Below are positions 42,795-51,641 of a stretch of DNA of 64,000 nucleotides, piece by piece. This DNA comes from Bacillota bacterium. Lineage in GTDB: Bacteria > Bacillota > Bacilli > Paenibacillales > Paenibacillaceae. Numbering within the stretch: the first letter of the stretch is position 1; each line of letters opens with the position of its first letter. The DNA lies in NCBI GenBank assembly GCA_023391635.1, contig JAEWAQ010000038.1, positions 1 to 64,000 of the forward strand. The letters are read 5' to 3'. The position numbers and the translations under genes were made by a program. The notes beneath the pieces are model-generated. The model saw nothing but the letters and a program-made list of their open reading frames with translations. It did not search any database and was not told the DNA's origin.

Positions 42795-44789
42795 TCAGCC
42801 AAGCAATTCCTTCGCCAGACGGACGACGTTCGCGGTCGTGAATCCGAAGTAAGCGAGCACTTCGCCGCCCGGGCCGGAAGCGCCGAACGTGTCGATCGAC
42901 AACACCTTGCCGCCGCGGCCTGCATACCGATCCCAGCCGAGCGCGATGCCGGCTTCGATCGTGATCCGCTTGGTCACGGCATCCGGCAGCACGCTTGCCC
43001 GGTAAGCCTCCGGCTGCCTGTCGAACAGCTCGCGGCACGGCATCGCCACGACGCGCACGGACGCGCCATCCTTCTCCAGCTCCGCCTTCGCGTTCACGGC
43101 CAGCGACACTTCCGATCCTGTGGCGATCAGAATGACGTCCGGCTGCGCATTCGTTTCCGCGAGAATATAGCCGCCTTTCGCAACTTCTTCCTTGACCGCC
43201 TTCGTCTCCTCGTAGATTGGCAGGTTTTGCCGGCTCAGCACGAGCGCGACCGGTCCTTCCTGCTGTTCCAGCGCATACGCCCACGCGCTCGCCGTCTCAT
43301 TCGCATCGGACGGCCGGATCACCGTCAGGCCCGGAATCGTGCGCAGCGCGGCCAGATGCTCGACCGGCTCGTGCGTCGGCCCATCTTCCCCGACGGCGAT
43401 CGAATCGTGCGTGAACACGTAGATAACAGGCAGCTTCTGCAGCGCCGCCAGCCGGATCGAAGGACGCAAGTAGTCGCAGAACACGAAGAACGTGCTGACG
43501 AACGGCTTCACCCCGCCATGCAGCGCCATGCCGTTGCCGGCCGCGCCCATCGCGTGCTCGCGAACGCCGAAGTACACGTTGCGGCCCGCATACGAATCTA
43601 TGGCAAACTTCGGTTCGCCCTTGATGTCCGTCATCGTAGATCCGGACAGATCGGCGCTGCCGCCGAAGATCGACGGCACGAGCTTCACGTAGTGGTTGAT
43701 CGATTCGCCGCTTGCGACGCGCGTGGAGACGGACTTCGCCGCATCGAACGTCAGAATATCGGAAGCATCGATAAGCACCTTGCCGTCAACCGCCGCCGCA
43801 AACTCCTTGCCTTGCGCGGGATGCTGCGCCGTGTAGCCCGCCACCAGCCGGTTCCATGCCGCTTCCTTGTCCGCGCCCTGCTGCTTCAATTGCTCGAAAT
43901 GCGCCCTGACTGCGTCCGGCACGGTAAACTCTTCCTCGTGCGGCCAGCCGTATACCGCCTTTGTCGCCTTGGCCTCGTCCTTGCCGAGCGGATTGCCGTG
44001 CACCTTGTTCGTGCCCGCCGCCTTGCTGCCATAGCCGATCACGGTGCGCACCTCGATGATCGTCGGCTGTGCGTCATGGCCCTTCGCCGCCGTGATCGCT
44101 GCGGAGATCGCCGTGACATCGTTGCCATCTTCCACGCGCAAGTAATGCCAATTCGACGATTCCGCACGTTGACGTACATTTTCAGAGAACGACATGCCCA
44201 GATCCCCGTCCAGGGAGATATCGTTGGAATCATACAGCACGATCAGTTTGCCCAGCTTCATATGGCCGGCCATCGACATCGCTTCATAGGAGATCCCCTC
44301 CATCAAGCAGCCGTCACCGACAAGCGCATACGTATAGTGGTCGACGACCGGGAAGCCGTCGCGATTGAACTTCGCCGCCAAGTGCGCTTCCGCCATGGCC
44401 ATGCCGACCGCCATCGCGACCCCTTGACCGAGCGGACCCGTCGTCGCGTCCACGCCGTCCGTATGTCCGAATTCGGGATGGCCCGGCGTGCGGCTGTTCA
44501 GCTTGCGGAATTGCTTCAGATCGTCGATCGACACCTGATAGCCGGTCAGATGCAGCAGGCTGTATAAGAGCGCCGAGCCGTGCCCCGCCGACAGCACGAA
44601 GCGGTCGCGGTTGAACCACTTGGCGTTGCCCGGGTGGTGATTCAGGTGCTGCGCCCATAGGGCGTAAGCCATCGGCGCGGCGCCCATCGGCAATCCCGGA
44701 TGGCCGGAATTGGCGGCGTTTACGGCGTCAATGGACAAGGTACGGATCGTATCGATTGCAAGTTGGTCAATGGTTTGTGTGGTAGGCAT
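42795..44789 (-). CDS. tkt: Transketolase
   Basis: 664 residues from ATG 44789 (AAGGAGAATCCAACT upstream); the earlier ATG of the frame lies inside zwf. Signature RTLSIDAVNAANSGHPGLPMGAAPMAY at the N-terminus, the thiamine diphosphate motif GDGCLMEGISYEAMSMAGH with later LIVLYDSNDISLDG, and GEDGPTHEPVEHLAALR in the pyrimidine domain are all intact. It moves two-carbon units in the pentose phosphate pathway. The start overlaps zwf by 23 bases, so the two are cotranscribed and probably translationally coupled. Confidence 0.97.
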   Translation of the reverse strand: MPTTQTIDQLAIDTIRTLSIDAVNAANSGHPGLPMGAAPMAYALWAQHLNHHPGNAKWFNRDRFVLSAGHGSALLYSLLHLTGYQVSIDDLKQFRKLNSRTPGHPEFGHTDGVDATTGPLGQGVAMAVGMAMAEAHLAAKFNRDGFPVVDHYTYALVGDGCLMEGISYEAMSMAGHMKLGKLIVLYDSNDISLDGDLGMSFSENVRQRAESSNWHYLRVEDGNDVTAISAAITAAKGHDAQPTIIEVRTVIGYGSKAAGTNKVHGNPLGKDEAKATKAVYGWPHEEEFTVPDAVRAHFEQLKQQGADKEAAWNRLVAGYTAQHPAQGKEFAAAVDGKVLIDASDILTFDAAKSVSTRVASGESINHYVKLVPSIFGGSADLSGSTMTDIKGEPKFAIDSYAGRNVYFGVREHAMGAAGNGMALHGGVKPFVSTFFVFCDYLRPSIRLAALQKLPVIYVFTHDSIAVGEDGPTHEPVEHLAALRTIPGLTVIRPSDANETASAWAYALEQQEGPVALVLSRQNLPIYEETKAVKEEVAKGGYILAETNAQPDVILIATGSEVSLAVNAKAELEKDGASVRVVAMPCRELFDRQPEAYRASVLPDAVTKRITIEAGIALGWDRYAGRGGKVLSIDTFGASGPGGEVLAYFGFTTANVVRLAKELLG

Positions 44790-46302
44790 AGTTGGATTCT
44801 CCTTCTTCGATATGAGATTGTTGTTCCGGCTTGGCATCGAACCACCAGTGGAAGCCGTCCTGCGCCAGCAGCGCGTCCGACTCGGCCGGTCCGTAGGAGC
44901 CCGCTGCGTACTTGTACAGCGGCACGAGATTGTCCGCGAACGCGTCCAGGATCGGCTGTACCCATTGCCAGGACAATTCCACTTCGTCCCAGTGCGCGAA
45001 GAACGTCGCGTCGCCGAGCATCGCGTCGTGGATCAAGTTCTCGTAAGCTTCGGGCACGTCTTCGCGGCCGGCGAACAGGTCCAGGTCGATATGGACGGGC
45101 CTGAACTTCCCCGCCTGGCGATCGTCCTTCGCGTTAAGCTGCAGCGTGATCGATTCGCTCGGTCCAATCTCGATGATGAGCAGGTTGGGCACGTTGCGGT
45201 CCGCGTGCGCCGGGTCGGCCGCGATGTTCGGGTCCTTGAACTCCACGACGATGCGCGTGGACTTCTCCAGCATCCGCTTGCCGGTGCGGATATAGAACGG
45301 CACGCCTCGCCAATCGCCATTGTCGATCTCCAGCCTGGCGGCGATGAACGTGTCGTTCATCGAACCCGGCGCGATGCCGGGCTCGGACGTGTAGCCCGCG
45401 GCCGTCTTGCCCTGCACCTCGCCGTCCGTGTACTGGCCGCGAACGACGCTCTGGCCGACATTCGACTTGGACAGCGGCTTGACAGCGCCCATCGCCTTCG
45501 TCTTCCGATCGCGCACGATATCGGGAGAACTCTCATGCGGCAAGCGAATCGCCGTCATCATCAACAGCTGCAGCATATGATTCTGGAACATGTCCCGAAC
45601 GGCACCGACATGATCGTAATAGCCGGCGCGCTCTTCCACGCCGACCGTCTCGCTGGCCGTAATCTGCACGTTCGCGATCGAGCGGTTGCTCCACAGCGCT
45701 TGCAGCATCGGGTTTGCCTGTTGCACCGCGCCCAGCATCTGCACCATCGGCTTGCCCAAATAATGATCGATCCGGAAGATCTCCTCTTCCGCGAACGTAT
45801 GGTTCAGCGTCCGGTTGAGATCACGGGCCGACGGCAAGTCATGGCCGAACGGCTTTTCGATGACCAGACGCTTCCAACCGGACGCGTCGCCAAGACCGCT
45901 CGCCTCGATCTGCGATGCGATCGTCTCGAAATATTCCGGCCCGACGGACAGGTAGAACAAGCGGTTCTGCGGCATTTGCAGCTCGTCTTCCCGCTGCCGC
46001 ACCAAATTCAACAGCTTCTCGTAATCGTCGCGATGGCCGATATCCAGCACGCAGTAGCGGAATGCGCGCACGAATGCATTGACGGCTCCCTCGTCTTCCC
46101 CACGGCGTCTGGAGAATTGCCGGATCGATTGCCGGACGTTCGTCTGGAAAATCTCGTCCGTCCATTCCCTCCTGCCCAGCCCGATCAGGGAGAATGGCTG
46201 CGGCAGCTTCCCTTCGACGAACAAGTTATACAAAGCAGGATATATTTTACGTTTGGCCAAATCCCCCGTCGCTCCGAACAGCACCAGCGATACAGGTTCC
46301 AT
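44767..46302 (-). CDS. zwf: Glucose-6-phosphate dehydrogenase
   Basis: 511 residues from ATG 46302 (GGAAGGAGCGGTGCGA upstream). NADP-binding LVLFGATGDLAKRKIYPALYNL at the start and the substrate/catalytic motif RIDHYLGKPMVQ with catalytic His about residue 240 (YYDHVGAVRDMFQNHMLQ) are present. It oxidises glucose-6-phosphate, the first step of the oxidative pentose phosphate pathway, and is followed by transketolase of the same pathway. A LysR-type regulator gene is divergent from it and may control it. Confidence 0.96.
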   Translation of the reverse strand: MEPVSLVLFGATGDLAKRKIYPALYNLFVEGKLPQPFSLIGLGRREWTDEIFQTNVRQSIRQFSRRRGEDEGAVNAFVRAFRYCVLDIGHRDDYEKLLNLVRQREDELQMPQNRLFYLSVGPEYFETIASQIEASGLGDASGWKRLVIEKPFGHDLPSARDLNRTLNHTFAEEEIFRIDHYLGKPMVQMLGAVQQANPMLQALWSNRSIANVQITASETVGVEERAGYYDHVGAVRDMFQNHMLQLLMMTAIRLPHESSPDIVRDRKTKAMGAVKPLSKSNVGQSVVRGQYTDGEVQGKTAAGYTSEPGIAPGSMNDTFIAARLEIDNGDWRGVPFYIRTGKRMLEKSTRIVVEFKDPNIAADPAHADRNVPNLLIIEIGPSESITLQLNAKDDRQAGKFRPVHIDLDLFAGREDVPEAYENLIHDAMLGDATFFAHWDEVELSWQWVQPILDAFADNLVPLYKYAAGSYGPAESDALLAQDGFHWWFDAKPEQQSHIEEGESNYAYHTNH

Positions 46303-46418
46303 TCGCACCGCTCCTTCCCAGCGTCCTCCATATGCAAGCACTGGCATAATACGCATAAGATCACTATAATACGAAATGCAGCCATATATATAATCGATAT
46401 ATTTGATAGGAGCGATAG

Positions 46419-47306
46419 ATGGTGTCTATAACCAGTAATCACGAGCTGTACAAAGTGTTTTATTGGGCCGCCAAGACGGGCAGCTTGACCCAAGCTGCCA
46501 AAGCCCTGTACCTGACGCAACCAAGCATAAGCCACGCGATCAAGCAGTTGGAAGACAGCGTCGGCCTCACGTTGTTCTATCGCAATACCAAGGGAGTCGA
46601 GCTGACGCAGGAAGGCGCCGTCCTGTATTCCTATATCGAGCAATCCCAAATGTTCATTTCCCTCGCGGAGGAGAAATTGGCCGCGCTGAAAAACCTGGAT
46701 AGCGGCGAGCTGCGCATCGGCGGTAGCGATTCGCTGTTCAAGCACTATTTGCTGCCGTATTTGGAAGAGTATCATCGGCGTCATCCCGGTATCGGGCTTC
46801 ATCTCATACACGGGACGACTCCGGAAGTGATGACGTATTTGAAGGAAGGCAAAGTCGATCTCGGCGTCGTGCGCATGCCGATCGGTGACGATCAATTGGA
46901 AGTCAAGGAAAGCATCCAACTGCAGGATTGCTTCGTGGCGGGAGCCGGGTATGACGCGTTGAAGAATGAAATTATGTCGCTGGACAAGCTGCAGGAGTAC
47001 CCTGTCATCCTGTTCTCGCGCAACAGCCGGGCCCGCATGGCCATTACGGAACTGTTCCATAGCTACGGACATACGCTCAAGCCCGAGATCGAGGTCGGCA
47101 GCGTCGATTTGCTGATTGAATTCGCCAAGCGCGGGCTCGGCATCTCCTACGTCACGCGGGAATTCGTATCCAAGGAGCTGCAGGAAGGCTCGCTGTTCGA
47201 GATCCGGCTGGACGTGCAGCTGCCGCCTTCCCGGGTGGGCATTATGACGATGCGCAACATGCCGCTGTCCGTCGCCGCCAGGCGGTTCACGGAGTTGGTG
47301 GGATAA
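46419..47306 (+). CDS. LysR-family transcriptional regulator
   Basis: 295 residues; AGGAGCG precedes ATG 46419. N-terminal winged helix-turn-helix (HELYKVFYWAAKTGSLTQAAKALYLTQPSISHAIKQLEDSVGLTLFYR) and a C-terminal substrate-binding domain (about 90-290, GELRIGGSDSLFKHYLLPYLEEYH). It is divergent from zwf-tkt, with a 116-base AT-rich gap containing ATATATATAATCGATATATTT, a likely operator or promoter zone. By LysR habit it may regulate zwf, but the inducer cannot be told. Confidence 0.92.
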   Translation: MVSITSNHELYKVFYWAAKTGSLTQAAKALYLTQPSISHAIKQLEDSVGLTLFYRNTKGVELTQEGAVLYSYIEQSQMFISLAEEKLAALKNLDSGELRIGGSDSLFKHYLLPYLEEYHRRHPGIGLHLIHGTTPEVMTYLKEGKVDLGVVRMPIGDDQLEVKESIQLQDCFVAGAGYDALKNEIMSLDKLQEYPVILFSRNSRARMAITELFHSYGHTLKPEIEVGSVDLLIEFAKRGLGISYVTREFVSKELQEGSLFEIRLDVQLPPSRVGIMTMRNMPLSVAARRFTELVG

Positions 47307-47359
47307 GTTTGTATTCTTATTGACTCAGAACTAATCATCGCATCGCTCAATAATCTTGT

Positions 47360-47884
47360 TCAGCTGCTCAATTTCTTTCGGATGATTCGGATTTGCCCGC
47401 GGTGATTGATCTCGTCTTCATAGACGTGAAACCACATGAAATAAAAATTCGCCTGCTTACCGTACCAGAATGTTTCCTCGCGAGCCAGCCAATCGTCGCC
47501 GACCGTTCGCAAAAAGTCGAGCGTTCGCTGTCTGACGGCATTCAGACGGTCGAGATAGTAGTCCAAGTCATTCCCTTTAATATAAAGACGTCCTTGGTCC
47601 CCCAGGTCCAGCGCCGGTCCCCATACGGTCTCTTCGATATCGGACAAATCCCGCTCTTCAAACGTTTTGACCTGGTACGCATATTCTACCGCCGCCATAT
47701 GCAGCAACAGCGCGCCAATCGAATTGCTTTCGGGATCGATCAAAGTATCCAATTCCTCGATAGTCAGCCCTTTTACCGCTGCCATCGTCGTAAACCTCGC
47801 GTAGTTCATCATGGACAGCAATCGGCTGATTTGCGGGGAGTAGCCGGGTATGTCGGTAATCAGGTAAATCTTCTCCATATCCAT
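47360..47884 (-). CDS. DinB-superfamily protein
   Basis: 174 residues; GGAGGAACCCGTTA precedes ATG 47884. Metal-ligand histidines of the DinB four-helix bundle are in SIGALLLHMAAVEYAY, FMWFHVYEDEINHRGQIRII (H-x7-H pattern near the end). Such proteins are metal-dependent thiol transferases or hydrolases. It is followed about 20 bases upstream on the minus strand by the TmrB-like gene, so they may be cotranscribed. Confidence 0.88.
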   Translation of the reverse strand: MDMEKIYLITDIPGYSPQISRLLSMMNYARFTTMAAVKGLTIEELDTLIDPESNSIGALLLHMAAVEYAYQVKTFEERDLSDIEETVWGPALDLGDQGRLYIKGNDLDYYLDRLNAVRQRTLDFLRTVGDDWLAREETFWYGKQANFYFMWFHVYEDEINHRGQIRIIRKKLSS

Positions 47885-47902
47885 TAACGGGTTCCTCCCA
47901 GC

Positions 47903-48490
47903 TTACCGAATATGCTTCACCAACGTCATCACGCGATCAATCCTTTTCTTGATGAACGATCTGTTGTCCGGCAGCAGCGAGAAGCCGCTCCGACGTGCCA
48001 CCTCTTCGACGATGGATTCGACGCTTCTGTTGTCCGTGATGATTTTCTCCTCGGTAATGTCCGTATTGAACGCATGAAGGCAACGATCGATCTGCGCCTT
48101 CGCCCAAGTCTCGCCACTTGCAAGCCGCTTGTTCAAGCGCTTGACGATCGTTTCCTTGTCTGCATACAGGATGTAATGCTGCAACGGGACCCCGTCCGAC
48201 TTAAGCCGTCCGACGATCTCGTCGTAATATTGACGATTGTTGATCGTCATCGGAACGATGAGCGTGCCGGCGTATTCCGAGGAAATGCGCCCCAGCATCT
48301 CGTAATTGAACGCCCGCCACTGTTCGTAATCCTGAAAATCGGCTTTGTGCGTTTCCTTGGGCGTGTTCCTCCGGATGAAATAACCGATATTTTCCGGATC
48401 GTAGACGAACGAATGAGGCAATCTGCGATGCAACTCGAACGCGCTGGTCGTTTTGCCCGAGCCGAACGCGCCGTTCAGCCAGATGATCAA
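47903..48490 (-). CDS. TmrB-like P-loop ATP-binding protein
   Basis: 195 residues from TTG 48490 with AGGAGGTGAGCAC upstream. It begins MIIWLNGAFGSGKTTSAFELHRRLPHSFVYDPENIGYFIRR, nearly the same as the tunicamycin resistance protein TmrB of Bacillus, with Walker A GAFGSGKT. TmrB binds tunicamycin at the membrane through an ATP-binding fold. Whether this copy gives resistance is unknown; many annotated relatives are simply AAA-type kinases. Confidence 0.82.
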   Translation of the reverse strand: MIIWLNGAFGSGKTTSAFELHRRLPHSFVYDPENIGYFIRRNTPKETHKADFQDYEQWRAFNYEMLGRISSEYAGTLIVPMTINNRQYYDEIVGRLKSDGVPLQHYILYADKETIVKRLNKRLASGETWAKAQIDRCLHAFNTDITEEKIITDNRSVESIVEEVARRSGFSLLPDNRSFIKKRIDRVMTLVKHIR

Positions 48491-48570
48491 GTGCTCACCT
48501 CCTGGTAGTAGTCTTCAATCACTACGAGCTAATTCGACGTCGGATGTCTATGCGAAAGCATAATCCCAGG

Positions 48571-49257
48571 TCAATCACCTCTGCGCCACCCCTTGAATCC
48601 CGCCTCCCATATAAGCATTTCTCCATTAATAATCATGGCGAGCATAATTAGGATAACAATCAAGCTTACGATCGCAAGTGCATGAATCAACGATGTTTTG
48701 TGTCTTAGCCGCTCGACGCCCCAGAACAGCAAGGCGGCAACGCTGCCGAATAAGGTGTTGAGCGGATGATGGTACAAGCCGTTGCCGTCGCTGAACAAGG
48801 TCGTCAGCCATGGGAACGCGGCACCGAGCACCGCATACACGACCATACGCACGATGTTGGACATTTTCAAGGTGAACTTGCCGGCCAAATCCACCAACAC
48901 CGCACATGACAAGCCATATGTATATACGACCCAGATCGAGAAGATCGCCAAGAATACTGCTGCAAAACCGACAAGTGCGCCGAACAATCCAAGCACGAAG
49001 CTTCCGACTACCGTCACACCGATCCACGAACCTCCCGCCGCGGCCAACTTGACAATCGCATACTGAGCGGGAGCGCCCTGAAGCCACTGGGGCAGCACCA
49101 TCCCCTGCTCGCTTTCTTCCAGCTTATTATCGAAGTCTAGCCCGCAGCCCCAACAGTAATTCGGATAAGTCGTGTGATAGCAATCCTCGCACAGCTGCTT
49201 TCGGCAACGGGCGCATGCTCGGTTTGACGGTTGCGTATCGTGAAAGAAACAGTTCAT
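48571..49257 (-). CDS. Membrane protein with N-terminal B-box-like zinc finger
   Basis: 228 residues from ATG 49257 (GGGAGGGCGGA upstream); the frame is open further but runs into the attC remnant. Cysteines in CFFHDTQPSNRACARCRKQLCEDCYHTTYPNYCWGCG form a zinc-finger-like start, then about five hydrophobic helices (SWIGVTVVGSFVLGLFGAL, VGFAAVFLAIFSIWVVYTY and others). Unknown role. It is the native-composition gene directly left of the second, decayed cassette cluster. Confidence 0.8.
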   Translation of the reverse strand: MNCFFHDTQPSNRACARCRKQLCEDCYHTTYPNYCWGCGLDFDNKLEESEQGMVLPQWLQGAPAQYAIVKLAAAGGSWIGVTVVGSFVLGLFGALVGFAAVFLAIFSIWVVYTYGLSCAVLVDLAGKFTLKMSNIVRMVVYAVLGAAFPWLTTLFSDGNGLYHHPLNTLFGSVAALLFWGVERLRHKTSLIHALAIVSLIVILIMLAMIINGEMLIWEAGFKGWRRGD

Positions 49258-49317
49258 TCCGCCCTCCCGGGTGCACGGACATCGTTTAAAATGATAGATT
49301 TCCTGCTTTTCAATTCT

Positions 49318-49365
49318 CCGAATTGCCTCTGACGACCCAGCAGTCACGAAGGGACTGACGTCCTG
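49318..49365 (-). repeat. Remnant of an attC-like site (decayed cluster, left end)
   Basis: CCGAATTGCCTCTGACGACC matches the CTCGAAATGCCTCTGGCGACC part of the array sites with few changes, followed by CAGCAGTCACGAAGGGACTG in place of the GCAGCC-GTAA-GGCTGC hairpin. Core and left half are missing. Confidence 0.7.
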
Positions 49366-49371
49366 AACCAT

Positions 49372-49929
49372 TTACAAAATATAATCTTTGGAAATACCTA
49401 TTCTTATAATTTCATTACCTTCCTTATCATACCAAACGGAACCCGATGGAAAACTACTTTCTGTTTTTCTTTGTAACGGTGAATAAGCAATAAAATATTC
49501 CTCATTATCCGGTACAATCAATTTATATTTCTCCCCGTCAACAAACGTCAGTATTTCAGATATATTTTCGTTATTTCTACCCATGAATACGACGTATTGC
49601 CCTTTATCAGTACTCCAAATCCTATATCTAACCTCATTAGTTCCATGCCCAGTCGAATCCAGTTTGAATTGATTATTCGATCCTTTAGTGAGGCGCGCTT
49701 CACCTATTTGAGAGTCCATCTTAAATAATATAATTCTGCGATTATCAATATCCTTTATAAGGATAATTTCAATTTCATTATTGACCATCTGACTGATAGA
49801 TTTACTTATAGCTCCTTCATTATTTTTGATTGTATAGGTGTACATCGGTTTTAAATATTTTATGGATATAAAAGTCAAAGAAGCAATTGCCAAGAGGATG
49901 AATAGTAATTTAAATCTAATGATTTTCAA
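49372..49929 (-). CDS. AT-rich former cassette gene, membrane-anchored unknown protein
   Basis: 185 residues. One N-terminal membrane helix (about 8-26, KLLFILLAIASLTFISI), then an outside domain rich in strands with Ile/Asn/Lys bias. The GC content is clearly lower than that of both flanks. It sits between two attC remnants, as in the array at 1-6 kb. No family recognised. AAAGG-type site upstream of ATG 49929 (GCTGAAAGGCGATTG). Confidence 0.7.
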   Translation of the reverse strand: MKIIRFKLLFILLAIASLTFISIKYLKPMYTYTIKNNEGAISKSISQMVNNEIEIILIKDIDNRRIILFKMDSQIGEARLTKGSNNQFKLDSTGHGTNEVRYRIWSTDKGQYVVFMGRNNENISEILTFVDGEKYKLIVPDNEEYFIAYSPLQRKTESSFPSGSVWYDKEGNEIIRIGISKDYIL

Positions 49930-49945
49930 TCGCCTTTCAGCCCTT

Positions 49946-49965
49946 TCATAACGTTCCCGCTTTCT
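49946..49965 (-). repeat. Remnant of an attC-like site (one core end only)
   Basis: ATAACGTTCCCGCTTTC is the same as the left end (GATAACGTTCCCGCATTC) of the array sites except for two positions. Only about 20 bases survive, between the GNAT gene and the membrane-anchored gene. Confidence 0.7.
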
Positions 49966-49974
49966 TCAAATATC

Positions 49975-50433
49975 TCACAAATCTATCTTCAGTCTTATCA
50001 TGTCTTTACACTGAATTCCATTCTCATATATCTCTTCTTCGTAATTTTTTATAAAATGATCTTCCCATATTTCATGAATTCTAAATCCACATTTCTGATA
50101 AAAACCAAGCTGCGTCAAACTCGAGTTTCCTGTGCCTATTTCTATTCGGTGTGCATTCAATTCCCTACACAAATCAATTGCTTTTTGAATTAGTTTCTTA
50201 CCAATTCCCATACCTTGATAATCTTCATTTACTGAAACATTAATAATCTCCATTGTGGATTCATCAAGTCTCCATACAACGACAACACCAACTGTGAGTT
50301 CATCGTATATGGCAACAAATATAAAACTTCCATCCAAATATTGTTTAATATGCTCAATTGATGGATCTGCCAATAACAAAAGATCCATTGGCACCTTATC
50401 CATCGATTCTAATTTCTTTATTACTACCTCCAT
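49975..50433 (-). CDS. AT-rich former cassette gene, GNAT acetyltransferase
   Basis: 152 residues. The acetyl-CoA-binding motif is complete: NVSVNEDYQGMGIGKKLIQKAI (Q-G-M-G-I-G, about 70-90), followed by IEIGTGNSSLTQLGFYQKCGFR, where the ELGF-like pattern and the final strand fit the family. Low GC relative to the flanks. Substrate unknown; the order with the tautomerase and unknown gene suggests it came in with the cassettes. Confidence 0.92.
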   Translation of the reverse strand: MEVVIKKLESMDKVPMDLLLLADPSIEHIKQYLDGSFIFVAIYDELTVGVVVVWRLDESTMEIINVSVNEDYQGMGIGKKLIQKAIDLCRELNAHRIEIGTGNSSLTQLGFYQKCGFRIHEIWEDHFIKNYEEEIYENGIQCKDMIRLKIDL

Positions 50434-50488
50434 GTTACGCTCCCTTGTAATTTGCTGGACTCGCCTTGATCCAATAAGCTTGAAAGTA

Positions 50489-50698
50489 TTATTCTGTTTT
50501 ATTCATTGATTTTCTATATTCATCTGTTAGCATTCCTGAAAAGCCCCAATCTTCTTCTTCAATTTCCTGAATCACGATATGAATGTGTTCTGGTTTCTTG
50601 CCAAGTACTTTAACTAAAGTTCCTGTAAATTCCCTTACTATTTGCGCTTTTTGCTCACGATCTGCTCCTTTAGTGATTTGTAGATTAATATACGGCAT
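50489..50698 (-). CDS. 4-oxalocrotonate tautomerase-family protein
   Basis: 69 residues. Starts Met-Pro (the proline becomes the catalytic N-terminal base after Met removal), followed by YINLQITKGADREQKAQIVREFTGTLVKVLGKKPEHIHIVIQEIEEEDW. The general-acid arginine (here Arg11-type of REQ) is not certain. GGAGG precedes the ATG. A small tautomerase of unknown substrate, AT-rich like its neighbours. Confidence 0.88.
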   Translation of the reverse strand: MPYINLQITKGADREQKAQIVREFTGTLVKVLGKKPEHIHIVIQEIEEEDWGFSGMLTDEYRKSMNKTE

Positions 50699-50745
50699 GG
50701 ATATTCCTCCCGTTATGGTTCGATAATATTATTTCCATCTGTGGC

Positions 50746-50825
50746 TTATAGCCGTAAGGCCCGTCGCGAGAAAACGATGTTATATGATGCTAGTGCTGTC
50801 TTCGAATTTATCCAACTCTCTTTGC
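50746..50825 (-). repeat. Remnant of an attC-like site plus conserved flank
   Basis: GCCGTAAGGCCCGTCGCGAG, then GATGTTATATGATG and a TGTCTTCGAATTT flank, match GCCGTAAGGCCCGCCGCGTG...GTTATC...GGCTTCTTCGAATTT of site E and its cassette. It is the right half of a site with its adjoining cassette end. The left half is gone. Confidence 0.75.
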
Positions 50826-50873
50826 CATTACAATATCCGGTTTTCCAATCCCGTTGGCATCCTAAAGATCCGC

Positions 50874-51034
50874 AGCCGGTTTTTGCCCGGTTAGAACCAA
50901 CTTGCGCAGTGGCTGAGATGCTGTAGCCGGGTTTTGTCCGGTTAGAGCCAACAGCTTACTCGTTCGCTACATCGCAACCGGGTTTTGACAAGATGGCAGG
51001 TAATGATAACGTTATTTCGACAGCACTCTGCTAG
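50874..51034 (+). repeat. Interspersed 51-bp-period repeat, copy 2
   Basis: GCCGG(G/T)TTTT(G)CCGGTTAG-type motifs start at 50875, 50926 and 50977, each 51 bases apart, and the block ends CGACAGCACTCTGCTAG. It is homologous in inverse orientation to 27243-27365, with one extra unit. The 50699-51064 gap holds only this and the attC remnant. Confidence 0.8.
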
Positions 51035-51064
51035 AAACTCACATGGGATCGTAAAGGTATAATG

Positions 51065-51640
51065 CTACCCTGCACAGCCCGATTCTCCGCCACTATCTTG
51101 CATCCGCTCCCAATCCGACCTCAGCAGGCCCATTACGATCACGTCGACATATCGCCCGTTTTTATACTGCTTCTCCCTCAGTCTGCCTTCCTCTTGGAAT
51201 CCGCAGGAACGGTAGCTACGGCATGCCCGCTCGTTGAAGTCGTATACTTCGAGCTCCAGTCGGTTCAGGTTCATCTCGAGAAACGCGAAATTGACCAGCA
51301 GTCTCAGAGCTTCTGTGCCGTATCCCTTGCCGAGTTGATGCACGTCACCGATGACGATGCCGATCGTGCCGACGCGGTTTTTCCAATCGATCCGGTCGAG
51401 GTTGACTTGACCGATGTACGCTTCGGTTACCGGGTCCGCGATGACGAAGCCGCGGCTGTCCGAGCTGCCTTCGAGCATATCATCGAGAAACTGTTCGGAA
51501 GCTTGCAGCGGATGGGGGTACAGAAATATGTCCGACAGATGGCAGACGATATCCGCATCGTTCACCCATTGCCGCATCGGTTCCAGATCATCCGAGCGGT
51601 ACTCGCGCAGCATGATGCGTTTTCCATATAATCTTGGCAA
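51065..51640 (-). CDS. RimJ/RimL-type GNAT acetyltransferase
   Basis: 191 residues from a TTG at 51640 with GGGAGGGAGATTGAG upstream, one base after the HD gene's stop; the longer open frame upstream overlaps that gene and is not real. The protein has LYGKRIMLREYRSDDLEPMRQWVND and the acetyl-CoA loop HQLGKGYGTEALRLLVNFAF, then LNRLELEVYDFNERACRSYRSCGF. GC-rich like its neighbours, so not part of the cassette cluster. Substrate unknown. Confidence 0.88.
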   Translation of the reverse strand: MPRLYGKRIMLREYRSDDLEPMRQWVNDADIVCHLSDIFLYPHPLQASEQFLDDMLEGSSDSRGFVIADPVTEAYIGQVNLDRIDWKNRVGTIGIVIGDVHQLGKGYGTEALRLLVNFAFLEMNLNRLELEVYDFNERACRSYRSCGFQEEGRLREKQYKNGRYVDVIVMGLLRSDWERMQDSGGESGCAG

Positions 51641-51641
51641 C

